Below are positions 33,601 through 42,189 of a DNA stretch of 64,000 bases, one piece after another. Positions within the stretch are counted from its first letter, which is position 1; every line of letters begins with the position of its first letter. Both the position numbers and the translations under genes were made by a program. The stretch is taken from the NCBI GenBank assembly GCA_023362775.1, contig JALMGJ010000006.1, positions 58,557,501 to 58,621,500 of the forward strand, given 5' to 3'. The notes beneath the pieces were generated by a model, which was given only the letters and a program-made list of their open reading frames with translations, was not told where the DNA came from and ran no database searches. Source of the DNA: Charina bottae. Lineage: Eukaryota > Chordata > Lepidosauria > Squamata > Charinaidae.

Positions 33601-33802
33601 CTGGAAAAGACCCTGATGCTGGGAAAGACTGAGGGCAAAAGGAGAAGGGGACGGCAGAGGATGAGATGGTTAGATAGCATCACCGATGTAATGAACATGA
33701 ATTTGAGTAAACTCCGAGAGACAGTGGAGGACAGGAAGGCCTGGCGTGCTATGGTCCATGAGGTCACGAAGAGTCGGACACGACTGAACGACTGAACAAC
33801 AA
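30609..33802 (+). mobile_element. BovB (RTE-clade) LINE, full length with TSD
   Basis: A 3194-bp insertion flanked by an exact 10-bp duplication CTGCCAGATT (30599-30608 and 33803-33812). The 5' UTR includes ATGGATCACTGCCTTGTCGT and GGCAAACCACTCCAGTATCC; the 3' end is AGTCGGACACGACTGAACGA then a CAACAAC tail, both hallmarks of BovB. The single ORF is intact. BovB elements move by target-primed reverse transcription and are well known for horizontal spread between squamates, ruminants and other animals. Confidence 0.95.
30766..33795 (+). CDS. BovB endonuclease-reverse transcriptase, intact ORF
   Basis: Starts at ATG 30766 (MDSIKRLKDM) and runs 1009 codons without a stop to TGA 33793-33795; the frame is open upstream only from a GTG at 30709. 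The N-terminal apurinic/apyrimidinic-type endonuclease (about residues 65-320) has TWNVRTMNQ, ISELKW, GDWNAKVG, NQIDYIL and GSDHELL. A basic helical linker follows, then the reverse transcriptase (about 500-800) with IPKKGNAKECSNYR, FIDYAKAFDCVDH (motif A), GVRQGCILSPCLFN (motif B) and LRYADDTTLM (catalytic motif C). The C-terminal part has MYGCESWTIRKAERRRIDAF and FGHLMRREDSLEKTLMLGK. All expected catalytic residues are present and the length is typical of BovB, so the protein may be functional. Long opposite-strand frames here are shadows. Confidence 0.95.
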   Translation: MDSIKRLKDMTPEDEPLRSEGVQNATGEERRAIPSSSRKCETAGPKPKGRSVVDVSGSGRKVRCCKEQYCIGTWNVRTMNQGKLDVVKHEMTRLNIDILGISELKWRGMGEFNSGDHYIYYCGQESLRRNGVALIVNKRVGKAVLGYNLKNDRMLSVRIQGKPFNITVIQVYAPTTDAKEAEVDRFYEDLQHLLELTPKKDVLFIIGDWNAKVGSQKITGITGKFGLGVQNEAGQRLIEFCQENTLVIANTLFQQHKRRLYTWTSPDGQYRNQIDYILCSQRWRSSIQSAKTRPGADCGSDHELLIAKFRLKLKNVEKTTRPIRYDLNHIPYEYTVEVRNRFKGLDLVDREPEELWMEVRNIVQEAATKTIPKKKKCKKAKWLTDEALQIAEERREAKGKGERERYKQLNAEFQRIARRDKKAFLNEQCKEIEENNRMGKTRDLFKKIGDIKGTFCAKMGMIKDKKGRDLTEAEEIKKRWQEYTEELYKKDLNIPDKYDGVVTELEPDILESEVKWALGSITNNKASGEDSIPAELFKILKDDAVKVLHSICQQIWKTQQWPQDWKRSVYVPIPKKGNAKECSNYRTIALISHASKVMLKILQARLQQHVNRELPEVQAGFRRGRGTRDQIANIRWIMEKAREFQKNIYFCFIDYAKAFDCVDHNKLWQILKEMGVPDHLTCLLRNLYVGQEATVRTGHGTTDWFKIGKGVRQGCILSPCLFNLYAEYIMRNAGLDESQAGVKIAGKNINNLRYADDTTLMAESEEELKSLLMRVKEESAKAGLKLNIKKTQIMASGPITSWQIEGEEMEAVTDFIFLGSKITTDGDCSHEIKRRLLLGRKAMANLDSILKSRDITLPTKVRIVKAMVFPVAMYGCESWTIRKAERRRIDAFELWCWRRLLRVPWTARRSNQSILKEINPDCSLEGQMLKLKLKYFGHLMRREDSLEKTLMLGKTEGKRRRGRQRMRWLDSITDVMNMNLSKLRETVEDRKAWRAMVHEVTKSRTRLND

Positions 33803-33812
33803 CTGCCAGATT

Positions 33813-34926
33813 AAATACACTTCTGTTACCCAAAGTATTTTTTCTGTTTGCCAGAGAGAATAATTGGCCACAACTGCACATAGTGCAAAATAGTATGATT
33901 TGGAGTTTATGCTCAGAATCTTGGATGGTGGAATGCATCGAAATGTATAATAAATCAGTGTCTTTAAATCATAATTGCTTAAAATGTTTAAAGGTAGAAT
34001 ATAGCTTTGCAATAAGCAAAATAGCTGTATTATTCTCTGACTCATATTCCAGGGCATCTGGCTGATCATTACTGGAATCAAGCATTAGACTGTAATTTGA
34101 TCTAATTCCCAAAGACATTACTCTGATGCTATGTTCACCCTGTAGGAAAAGATATAAATGTGCTCTTGCAAATATAGGTTCAAGATTGCTCTTGTAAATT
34201 GCAAAAAAAAAAAGTGAGAATTTTGCATTAAATTTAATCTGACTACAGGTTTGTTGTCATATATCACTACCTAACTAGGGTCATGGGCCAGTACCTTTAT
34301 ATTTGTTTTGCAGCAACAAAAAGTATTAATGGATTAATCTTTCACCTTCACTTCAGTGCATAAAACTAATGAAGTAAAGCTATATTTCTTTCATTATATG
34401 ACATTTCTTTTGGTCAGTACAATTCTGCTGCTGTAGAAAATTATGTGATCTGAAAAAACAAACAAAGCAAGTATCTTAGAAAAATTTGTGAGGAATGGTC
34501 CTGCTTGTTCATCTTGGGGAGCATAAAGCCATTATTATTACTGTTATTGTCATTGTTGTTGTTGTTATTATTTCTGTCTTTAATTGTGTAAAACAAATCC
34601 TCTTCAGGCACATTCAGTGGTACCATTGTAACTCTTGCACTTATTACCTTCACTAGTAAGTTTAATTGATTCATCTGATAGCTCACACTTAATTGCCTCT
34701 CAGAATATAATGCAATGTCAGCTGGTAGGATGGAGGCTACAAATATCACACATTCACACATGATACACACATGCTCTGTTCACACACCACACATATAGGA
34801 CTGTTGAAAGGAAATTTCAACCATAATAGCATAACTCTTTTCCCCCTTTCAGGGCCCAAGAATATTGGCAGCCAGTTTGATGAACTCTGTGGCTCACTGT
34901 AATGTCCTGTCAGAGCAGATGCTAGC
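33813..34926. other. no recognised feature
   Basis: A+T-rich spacer with a short ATTATT/GTTGTT-rich run near 34530-34570. No gene is seen. Confidence 0.45.
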
Positions 34927-34934
34927 CATCAAAG

Positions 34935-35062
34935 CAGCGTTTCTCAACCTTGGCAACTTTAAGATAGGTGGGCTTCCAGAATTCCCCAGCAGCTGTGTTG
35001 GCTGGGAAATTCTGGGAGTTGAAGTCCACCTATCTTAAAGTTGCCAAGGTTGAGAAACGCTG
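34935..35062. mobile_element. 128-bp hAT MITE
   Basis: Long terminal inverted repeats (CAGCGTTTCTCAACCTTGGC at left, the same reverse-complemented at right) cover roughly 38 bp each. Near-identical 8-bp flanks are CATCAAAG (34927-34934) and TATCAAAG (35063-35070). The whole element folds into a hairpin. No coding capacity. Confidence 0.9.
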
Positions 35063-35328
35063 TATCAAAGGGTCATAGGACCTGTCTTAGCAGCTCATCT
35101 GAAAGGGCTTTATCACTACCATAGAGTCTTCTCACAGTATGTCAGAGGGGCTACAAACACTCTGTAAGGTTCTTAGATGCTGCATTTTAATAATGGTGGC
35201 AGTGGTAGAAAGTTAAAGACAATTGTAAGAGCAGCAGTGGTGACATGGGAGTGTCAAGAATTACAGGTATTCATAGCAGGCTCTGAAACAGGAATTTAAA
35301 AGTCACTTGCAACTCTTATTATACTGTG

Positions 35329-35362
35329 TTAGGGTTAGGGTTAGGGTTAGGGTTAGGGTTAG
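35329..35362 (+). repeat. Interstitial telomeric repeat (TTAGGG)5
   Basis: Five perfect TTAGGG units plus a partial one. On the minus strand they sit directly at the 3' end of a SINE-like retroposon (AAAGGCAGGATATAAATCTAA then CCCTAA repeats). Confidence 0.95.
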
Positions 35363-35571
35363 ATTTATATCCTGCCTTTCCTCCAGGGCTCAGATGGTGT
35401 GAATAGCATTCCCTTCTCCAATAATTTTTTACAATTTCCAATAATAACAACAATCCTGAATGCTATGTTTGGTTGATAGAGTGACTGGCCCAAGGTCACT
35501 TAGAGAGTTTCCATGGTTAATTATAAACTTAACCAGAGACTGCCAGAATTATTCCAGCTCCTTAACTGCTG
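35363..35571 (-). repeat. tRNA-type SINE ending in telomeric repeats
   Basis: Minus strand: GTGACCTTGGGCCAGTCACT, then a body with CATTCAGGATTGTTGTTATT, then GGAGGAAAGGCAGGATATAA at the 3' end, the layout of SINEs in this window although clearly older. Its 5' head is missing and a mariner-like MITE lies immediately next to it. Confidence 0.6.
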
Positions 35572-35573
35572 TA

Positions 35574-36013
35574 CAGGTAGTCCTCGTTCAGCAACCACTT
35601 GTTCAGCAACCATTTGAAGTTACAATGGCGCTGAATGAGGGGGACTTACAACTGGTCCTCATAGTTGTGGCTGTCGCAGCATCCCCATGGTCACCTGATT
35701 GTGATTCAGGCACTTGGCAACCGGCTCACAATTACAACATCGCCATGTCCCACGGTCATGTGATCACCATTTGCAATCATCACTGCCAGCTTCCAACAAG
35801 CAAAGTCAATGGGGAAGCCGGCAAGAGGTTGCAAATGGTGATCATGTGACATTGTGCCTAACGACCGCATGGAATTCACTTAAGAATGGCAACTAGAACT
35901 GCTGAAACTGCCATTGTAAATTGGCGCAGTCACATGACGTCACACTTTACGGCTACATTGCTTAGAGATGGAGTTCCTGGTCCCAATTATTCTTGTTACA
36001 CGAGGACTACCTG
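35574..36013. mobile_element. 440-bp mariner-like MITE
   Basis: Terminal inverted repeats CAGGTAGTCCTCG / CGAGGACTACCTG are flanked by TA on each side (35572-35573 and 36014-36015), consistent with Tc1/mariner-type target-site duplication. The interior contains repeated TCAGCAACCA and inverted GATCACCATTTGCAA / TTGCAAATGGTGATC segments (near 35762 and 35829). It does not encode a transposase. A related element lies at 60290-62589. Confidence 0.8.
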
Positions 36014-36015
36014 TA

Positions 36016-38285
36016 TCATACTGGTAACTATTTTTATAATTTCTGTTGAGAAGCTGCTTATATGTACTTTTTAATATACTTTTAAATGTGATTCCAACCA
36101 AATTGAGATTACAGGGTGAACATACCAGCTGATCAAATGTTAAAACATAGGACAATGTCACAAATCCAGCAATCTGAGAGAGAGGATAACTCTTATTCTA
36201 TACATGATACTTTGTTTTTAATAAACCAATAAAGCATAGCTTCAGAAAAATCTAAAACAGGCCTGGTCATTTCTATCTGTCTCCTTCAAATTACTTTGGG
36301 GGCAAATGTTCTGTTACTTTTGCAGCATAATCATGTTGGTATATTCTTCTGATTCACAGACATGTAATGTCAATATAGTCAATTAATCTAATAGGAATCC
36401 CAGGTGTACATTGGTTAAAATGATCAGCTCTGGGTTTCAAAAATATTGCTGTTCGTGGGGAAGGAATGTTGAAGTTGGAATCAGTGGGTAAAGGCAGAGT
36501 GTGTGGATTCTGTGAGGATATCAACATGGCAAAGCAGGGAAAAATGATATAGGTAATATCTTAATTTTTATAGGGTTTTTTTTTTACTTCTGTACTAGGT
36601 ATCTGTCACACTGAAATCTGTTATTATTTCATTGATTCAGTCACACAACTTGGCTGACAACTAACAATTCATGTAGTGGTATGAACTTACTGACAATAAT
36701 ATGAGACAGTTGTACTACAGTGATGGTAGCTTTTGGGTCCCAATCTCTCTCTGTTCAGCAATCGCCTGTGGGAGGAATCCATACTTTTACTACTGCTTTT
36801 GTTAATTTGATTTAAAGATACAGTTAACAAAACTAAAAAGTTAAAGTCAGAGGAGAAAACAAAAATATTCAATCAGTATTCTCAACTACTCAGTGTTGCT
36901 ATCAGTCCAAGAGAAAGGACTAGAAGTTGATAATTCTTGTTTTGGAAGATTTCCTAAATTCTATATTTTTACTTGAATTTATCAAGAATAAACAGATTTT
37001 GCTTCGAAATGGTAATTAGCCACAACTAATTTACTAGCAATGAGCAAATGGGAAATTCATCTCAAGCTTACAGCTGTTGTTGCCTGGCTACAAATCCATT
37101 CAAGTGCTTTTATATATGAAAAGATGGAGGAGTGAGACTTGAAAATAATGTGTTTTGCTGGCAAATTGTCACAAGGTTAGGACATTAACCTTCCAAAAAC
37201 TATATAGTTCTATAATATTAGCGTATTCTGCTGGATAAATTATGTGGAAAGAAATATAAAGTAACACCTTTAAATGTAGCTATTCATTTGTCTTTAAGGG
37301 ATAGAACATTTACAGCACAAAAAATGAGAAATCAGCTGGATATGTTTGCTACATAATCACCTAATTTATTTTATTTGCAAAAGCAAAATAAATTGATAAC
37401 ATAAAATCTTGGGATCTGGGAAATAGATAATTTGTTGACCAGGACTGCCTAACTAAGGGACTTTTCCCAATTGTTCCTGCTATAGCATGACCTTGCCATG
37501 GCTTGCAACCTCTTTTTTCTGCTGTGTCCCTATGAATAGCTGACTTTGATCCCAAAAAAGTTATCACTTAGTCAGACTTAGTACTTCAATGGGAGACTAT
37601 CAGGACATTTAGGGCTGTAGAGTAGATCTGGAAGCTGAAAAAGATTCCAGAAGAAAGAATGAAAATTGTTTCCATATTATTTCCATATTGTTTTCAAGAA
37701 ATCAACATGGACATGTCCACATAGTCCTAAGGAACTGAGCTCAACTTTATTTTACTTATTCTCTAGTATTACAAAGTAATTCTCTAGTATTACGAAGAAA
37801 CACAGTTTACTCCGATCTTGACAACATTTATTTTTGTGATGTGCCCAAAGCTATTTTAATTTCTCAGCTAAAGTTGGACTAGCAAACAATACTTTTGATC
37901 TCTGGAGCAGAACTAACCTCCCAGCTAACCTGACTAGTTTTTTTTTTCAAATTATCAGTGCAAGCTTGAAGGTGTCTAAAAGCTAAACATATGAACAAGT
38001 GCCTTTTCAAATAAAGGACTGTGCAAAGGGATAATGCTGACTTCAAAGTTAAGCAAGTCATCCCAAAATGAAATGCCCTTGATCATGATGACAGCTGGAG
38101 GGAAGGGACCAAATAAGAAGATTAACTGAAAAAATAACAATGGTAATGGTTTTCTAAAATGGCAATTCCTATTTTAAGCTGAAAATCCTAAACTGTAATA
38201 ATAGCATTTATATGCCTTTAAAAGTAGGAATAAGGCTGAGTCACATTCAGATGTTAGGGTTACGCTCAGAACAGCATCAAGGGGA
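36016..38285. other. A+T-rich region, possible 5S-like relic
   Basis: No gene is supported. At about 37560-37625 the sequence CTTAGTACTTCAATGGGAGA followed by GGGCTGTAGAG resembles the 3' half of 5S rRNA (box-C-type GTTAGTACTTGGATGGGAGA and GGTGCTGTAG), suggesting a decayed 5S pseudogene or 5S-derived SINE; the 5' half is not convincing. Confidence 0.35.
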
Positions 38286-38289
38286 GAAA

Positions 38290-39105
38290 AAAAAATGCTT
38301 CATAGGAAAATCCTATTTACATGGTTCTCCTATATACAATTGTTAGAAAGGTTTAAAGTAGATAAAATAATGTATGATTTTGAACACTGTAAGATTGAAT
38401 TTGAAATAGAATTTTGTACAAATGATGAACATGTAATTGCTAAAATGTACTGTATAAACTTTTATTGAAATATGAACCAGAAGAAAAACAAGTGATAAAA
38501 TGATAAAATGGGCTAAAAAGTTTGGCTACAATATACAAATGGAACAATGGGAAAATATGTGGTTAAAAGGCCTGAAATTTACATTATGTTATAACGTTAA
38601 AGATAATTTCTATAAAATAATGTATCATTAGTATAGGTCACCAGATAAATTGTCTAGAATCTACAAAGGTACTTCAAATTTATGTTGGAAATTTAAACAA
38701 CATGAAGGGACATTTTATCATCTTTGGTGGATGTGTAAAAAAGCCAGAAAATTTTGGATACAAATACATACACTAATGCAGAAGATTTTAAAGATTAGCA
38801 TACAGTTGAAACTGGAAGCTTTTCTTTTGGACAAACAGCTGGGAAAAGTCATGAATCTTTGTTTTTATATATGACAACTGCAGCGAGATTATTACATGCA
38901 CAAAAGTGGAAAGACTCGACATTACCCACAATGGAGGAATGGTTGGTGAAGATGATGAAATTTGCAGAGATGGCTAAATTGACTTCCTTAATTAGAAAAA
39001 AGATATTATCTACATTTATTGCTGACTGGAAGCACCTCATAGACTTTTTGTATGAAACAGAAAAAAATAAACTTATGACTTATGGTTTTGATTATTAGAA
39101 AAAAA
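38290..39105 (+). mobile_element. L1-type LINE, 3' end of ORF2
   Basis: Pieces of the L1 ORF2 C-terminus are readable with stops and frameshifts between them: YIQLLERFKVDKIMYDFE, WAKKFGYNIQMEQWENMW, SPDKLSRIYK, GTFYHLWWMCKKARKFWIQI, TAARLLHAQKWKDSTLPTME and EWLVKMMKFAEMAKLT, ending KLMTYGFDY* near 39098. The WW.C.....FW cysteine motif and the (T)AAR...AQ.WK block are L1 signatures. It is 5'-truncated and dead. Confidence 0.85.
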
Positions 39106-39108
39106 TAG

Positions 39109-39249
39109 TAAAGGTAAAGGTTCCCCCCGCACAGTTGCAGTCGTGTCCGACTAGGGGCCGGTGCTCATCTCCGTTTGTTAGCCGAAGAGCCAGCGTTATC
39201 TGAAGACACTTCCACGGTCATGTGGCCGCATGACGCGCGCAGAACGCGT
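39109..39249 (-). repeat. tRNA-type SINE 3' part (family S2)
   Basis: Reading from the plus strand: AAAGGTAAAGGTTCCCCCCG, GTCGTGTCCGACTAGGGGCC, CATCTCCGTTTGTTAGCCGA and CATGTGGCCGCATGACGCGC. The reverse complement of 40690-40876 is the same sequence. The GAGTCGGACACGACTG box is shared with the BovB 3' end. A short ATAG-rich microsatellite follows (39250-39295). Confidence 0.8.
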
Positions 39250-40268
39250 ATAGATAATAGATAGATATAGATAATAGAAAATAGATAATAGAAAAAAGAG
39301 TTCTTTTTTCTAGTTGTTTTTGTAACCATAGAGTAAGAGGTAATTTTGCATTTGTACTTATACTTGCTGTAAAGGAAATCGGAAGCAACTTTTTTCTATT
39401 TCTTTCTATTTTGTCTTTTTGCACTTTTGACTTTTTCTTAGCTTTTCTTCTTTCTCTTTTCTTTTTACTTTGTATTAGTTCTTATTGGTTAGTTGTTAGG
39501 TCTCTCTTATCTTGATTGGGGGCAGCTTCCTACATCAGTTCACTTTTTTGTGACTAACATAATTACCTAGTATTTCTTCTTTTTCCAGCTGTTGAATCTG
39601 CATGCTATAGTGATAATTGAGCTATAGAGATGATTAGCTTTTAGCCATTACCACTCAAGTAATTTTTTTTTCTGTTCAACACAATACTCCTATCGTGCCT
39701 TTGAGTTTTGAATAAAGCAATAGGCATGTTACATTACAGTCTAGGCACAGGAGTGATTGTTATCAAGTGTACCAAAAGAGTGAAAGGCTACAAGAATTAG
39801 AGTAGGATGCTCATTATCACAACCCTTTAATTCAAATTCACATTCTTAGTTGTGTTCACTCAAAATTTTATAATTTATTGACATATGGCTACAGATGTCT
39901 GAAACACATTTTTTGTTAAGGCCATGCTTCAACTTTGTATGCAGATACTTAATGTTATAAAGGTGATTCAGGATTATCTTTAAATCATTCAAGACACTAC
40001 AGAGTTTTTAAATTCACTTCTTCTCTGATTTAAAATCCTCTGTACAAGTTTGATACACAGTTTGCCAGTATGCTGGCAAAGGGAGTATCACCCTCTGTTT
40101 CAAATGAAGAGTCGGACTGATGCATAAATACAAGTGTTGTTGCTTAGTATCTTATTTTGGCATAGTTGCATATGTATGCTGTGCTTTATCTCTGGAAGAC
40201 AACTAACTGATTAGTTTTTACATCATATATATTTACTTACATTGTTTACACATCTATATATAATTTCT

Positions 40269-40523
40269 TGTAGAGAATCGGGGAGATGACCTTAAGGCAA
40301 ATAGACAAGAACTGTTATATAAGCAAAGAGGACTGAAACATTCCTTAAGTCCTGGAAAACAGGATAGTGTTTGGAAGAGTCTCAGGCACCTTGATTCATT
40401 GGGATATAAGAGGGAGGGGCAGTAAAGCACAATCAGGCTTGCAAGATTCTATTATTATAGCCTATCTCAATAAAGTATAACTCTAGGCTGTTTCCTGATC
40501 AGGTCTACCCTAAAGGGCTAACA
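40269..40523 (+). mobile_element. Solo LTR (family LTR-A), plus strand
   Basis: A 255-bp sequence from TGTAGAG to GGGCTAACA with 5-bp flanks TTTCT / TTTCC. It contains a TATA-like GATATAAGAGG, GCACAATCAGGCTTGCAAGA and an AATAAAG signal, the same order as the other LTR-A copies. Confidence 0.75.
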
Positions 40524-40668
40524 TTTCCCTTCCTCTCATTCTTTCTCAGCATATTTCAACCTGCCATTTTCTTTAAAGACAATACAGTTTCAGTTGTATT
40601 AGTTTTTTAAAAATATTATTTAGTCCTCCTCCCTTTTGTATTTATCCCTGTCCTGTAAATTATTCATT

Positions 40669-40876
40669 ATTCGAAAGCATGCAAATGCAAGTAGATAAAT
40701 TGGTACGACTTCGGTGGGAAGGTAACAGCGTTCCGCGTGCGTCATGCTGGCCACATGACCATGGAAGTGTCTTTGGACAACACTGGCTCTTCGGCTAACA
40801 AACGGAGATGAGCACTGGCCCCTAGAGTCGGACACGACTGCACAAATGTGCGGGGGGAACCTTCACCTTTTTACTG
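40669..40876 (+). repeat. tRNA-type SINE (family S2), 5'-truncated
   Basis: Begins TTCGAAAGCATGCAAATGCA, continues GGTGGGAAGGTAACAGCGTT, CATGACCATGGAAGTGTCTT, CGGCTAACAAACGGAGATGA and AGAGTCGGACACGACTGCAC, and ends in CGGGGGGAACCTTCACCTTT. Its start corresponds to the interior of the longer S2 copy at 50640-50828 (minus strand), which carries the tRNA-like head. Confidence 0.82.
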
Positions 40877-40879
40877 CTA

Positions 40880-41821
40880 GCTTCTCTTTTAGCTGGGTAC
40901 ATACAGTAATTGTAGACATAATATTATTGTGTGTTTAATGTCTTCCTAGCTTTTGTTATTTTAAGTGGTGTCCCCATTCCATGTTGGCATTATTGATGGG
41001 GAGGAGGATGTTTCTGGGTGTTTCTCTCTGTTACTATTTAGGTAGTGTTACTGGAGTGAGAGTAAGAAAGGAGGCAGGTTTCTCAGTCAAACTGCACTGA
41101 TAAAGAATTCCTGGGAATGCTCAAATGTGAGCTGAGCAAACAGTTGCTATGGTGAAAAGACCATGTAACCTAAAAACAGCTGCACCTATGAAATTTGCCA
41201 TGCTTCACCTCCTTATAGTGGTCTCGCTTTCTGATAAGTTTCATCCCATTATGGTAAACAGAAGAGCACTTAAATAGCCTAGGTGGCAAATTAATGTTAG
41301 CCAAAAATTCCTACACTGATTTCTATGAAATGTGATGGATTTCATCTCCTCACAGTGATTTAATTTCTTCCATCTCTTGCCCTGTCCATTTCTTCTCCCT
41401 TCCCCTGTATATTCCATCTCTTCCCCTGTCATGCTTTTAGATGTAAGTGTTTTAATGGTGCTAGATAATGGGAGGGTGGAACATCAGTTTTCTCTAATAA
41501 CACCCCAGAATCACAAATGCATCGAGACTGGCTATCCTCCCAAAGCACTCAGCTGAGCTACTTTCTTACTGACATATTCATTATTAGCTAGCTTCCAGGC
41601 AAGGGTATATTTTAAATTGAGGCAACAACTGCTTCCTAATCAGGTAAGGGCAATCAAGACCCAGGCATGCAGTGATGATTTCTTGCACCCAGATGGTCAG
41701 CCCTTGCCCTGCTTGGCTCTCCAGGTGGTAGGATGGCGTCCTACTTGTGTTTAATCCCAAGTGCTTCTGGGCTAGCATCTATAGGAGCCTTCATAAGGGA
41801 CGTGCCATTGTCCCTTCAACC
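40880..41821. other. no recognised feature
   Basis: A+T-rich, apparently single-copy. No gene is seen. Confidence 0.45.
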
Positions 41822-41829
41822 TTCTAAGT

Positions 41830-42180
41830 CCAAGCTTTCCAAACTTTTCATGTTGGTGACACACTTTTTAGACATGCATCATTTCACAACACACTCCTAC
41901 AGCAGGACATCATTTCGTGACACACTCTTACAGCAGGGCACAAGGCAGGCACTAGGACCTGCATGGAATCCTGGCAGGTTTGGAGGCAGCAAGGCACAAG
42001 GCAGGCACTAGAACCTGTGCGGAATCCTGGCAGGGCAGGTTTGGAGGCAGCAGGGCACAAGGCAGGCACTAGGACCTGCACGGAATCCTGGCAGGGCTCG
42101 GAGGCAGCAGCAGCCGTGACACACCCAGACACTGCAGCCAACACACTAACGTGTCCTGACACACAGTTTGGAAAGCTCTG
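41830..42180. mobile_element. Non-autonomous hAT element, subfamily 2, with internal tandem repeat
   Basis: Ends CCAAGCTTTCCAAACTTTTC and ...CAGTTTGGAAAGCTCTG, with an exact 8-bp TSD TTCTAAGT (41822-41829 and 42181-42188). The middle (about 41932-42105) holds three imperfect 55-60-bp tandem units built on GGCACAAGGCAGGCACTAGG and GGAATCCTGGCAGG. Confidence 0.92.
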
Positions 42181-42189
42181 TTCTAAGTG

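Noticed and set aside
31758..33938. Long minus-strand frames opposite the intact BovB ORF
   Set aside because: Antisense shadows of a highly constrained RT gene; the plus-strand frame carries all motifs.
34935..35062. Hairpin as a microRNA precursor or terminator
   Set aside because: The 8-bp flanking duplication and TIRs mark a hAT MITE, which explains the hairpin.
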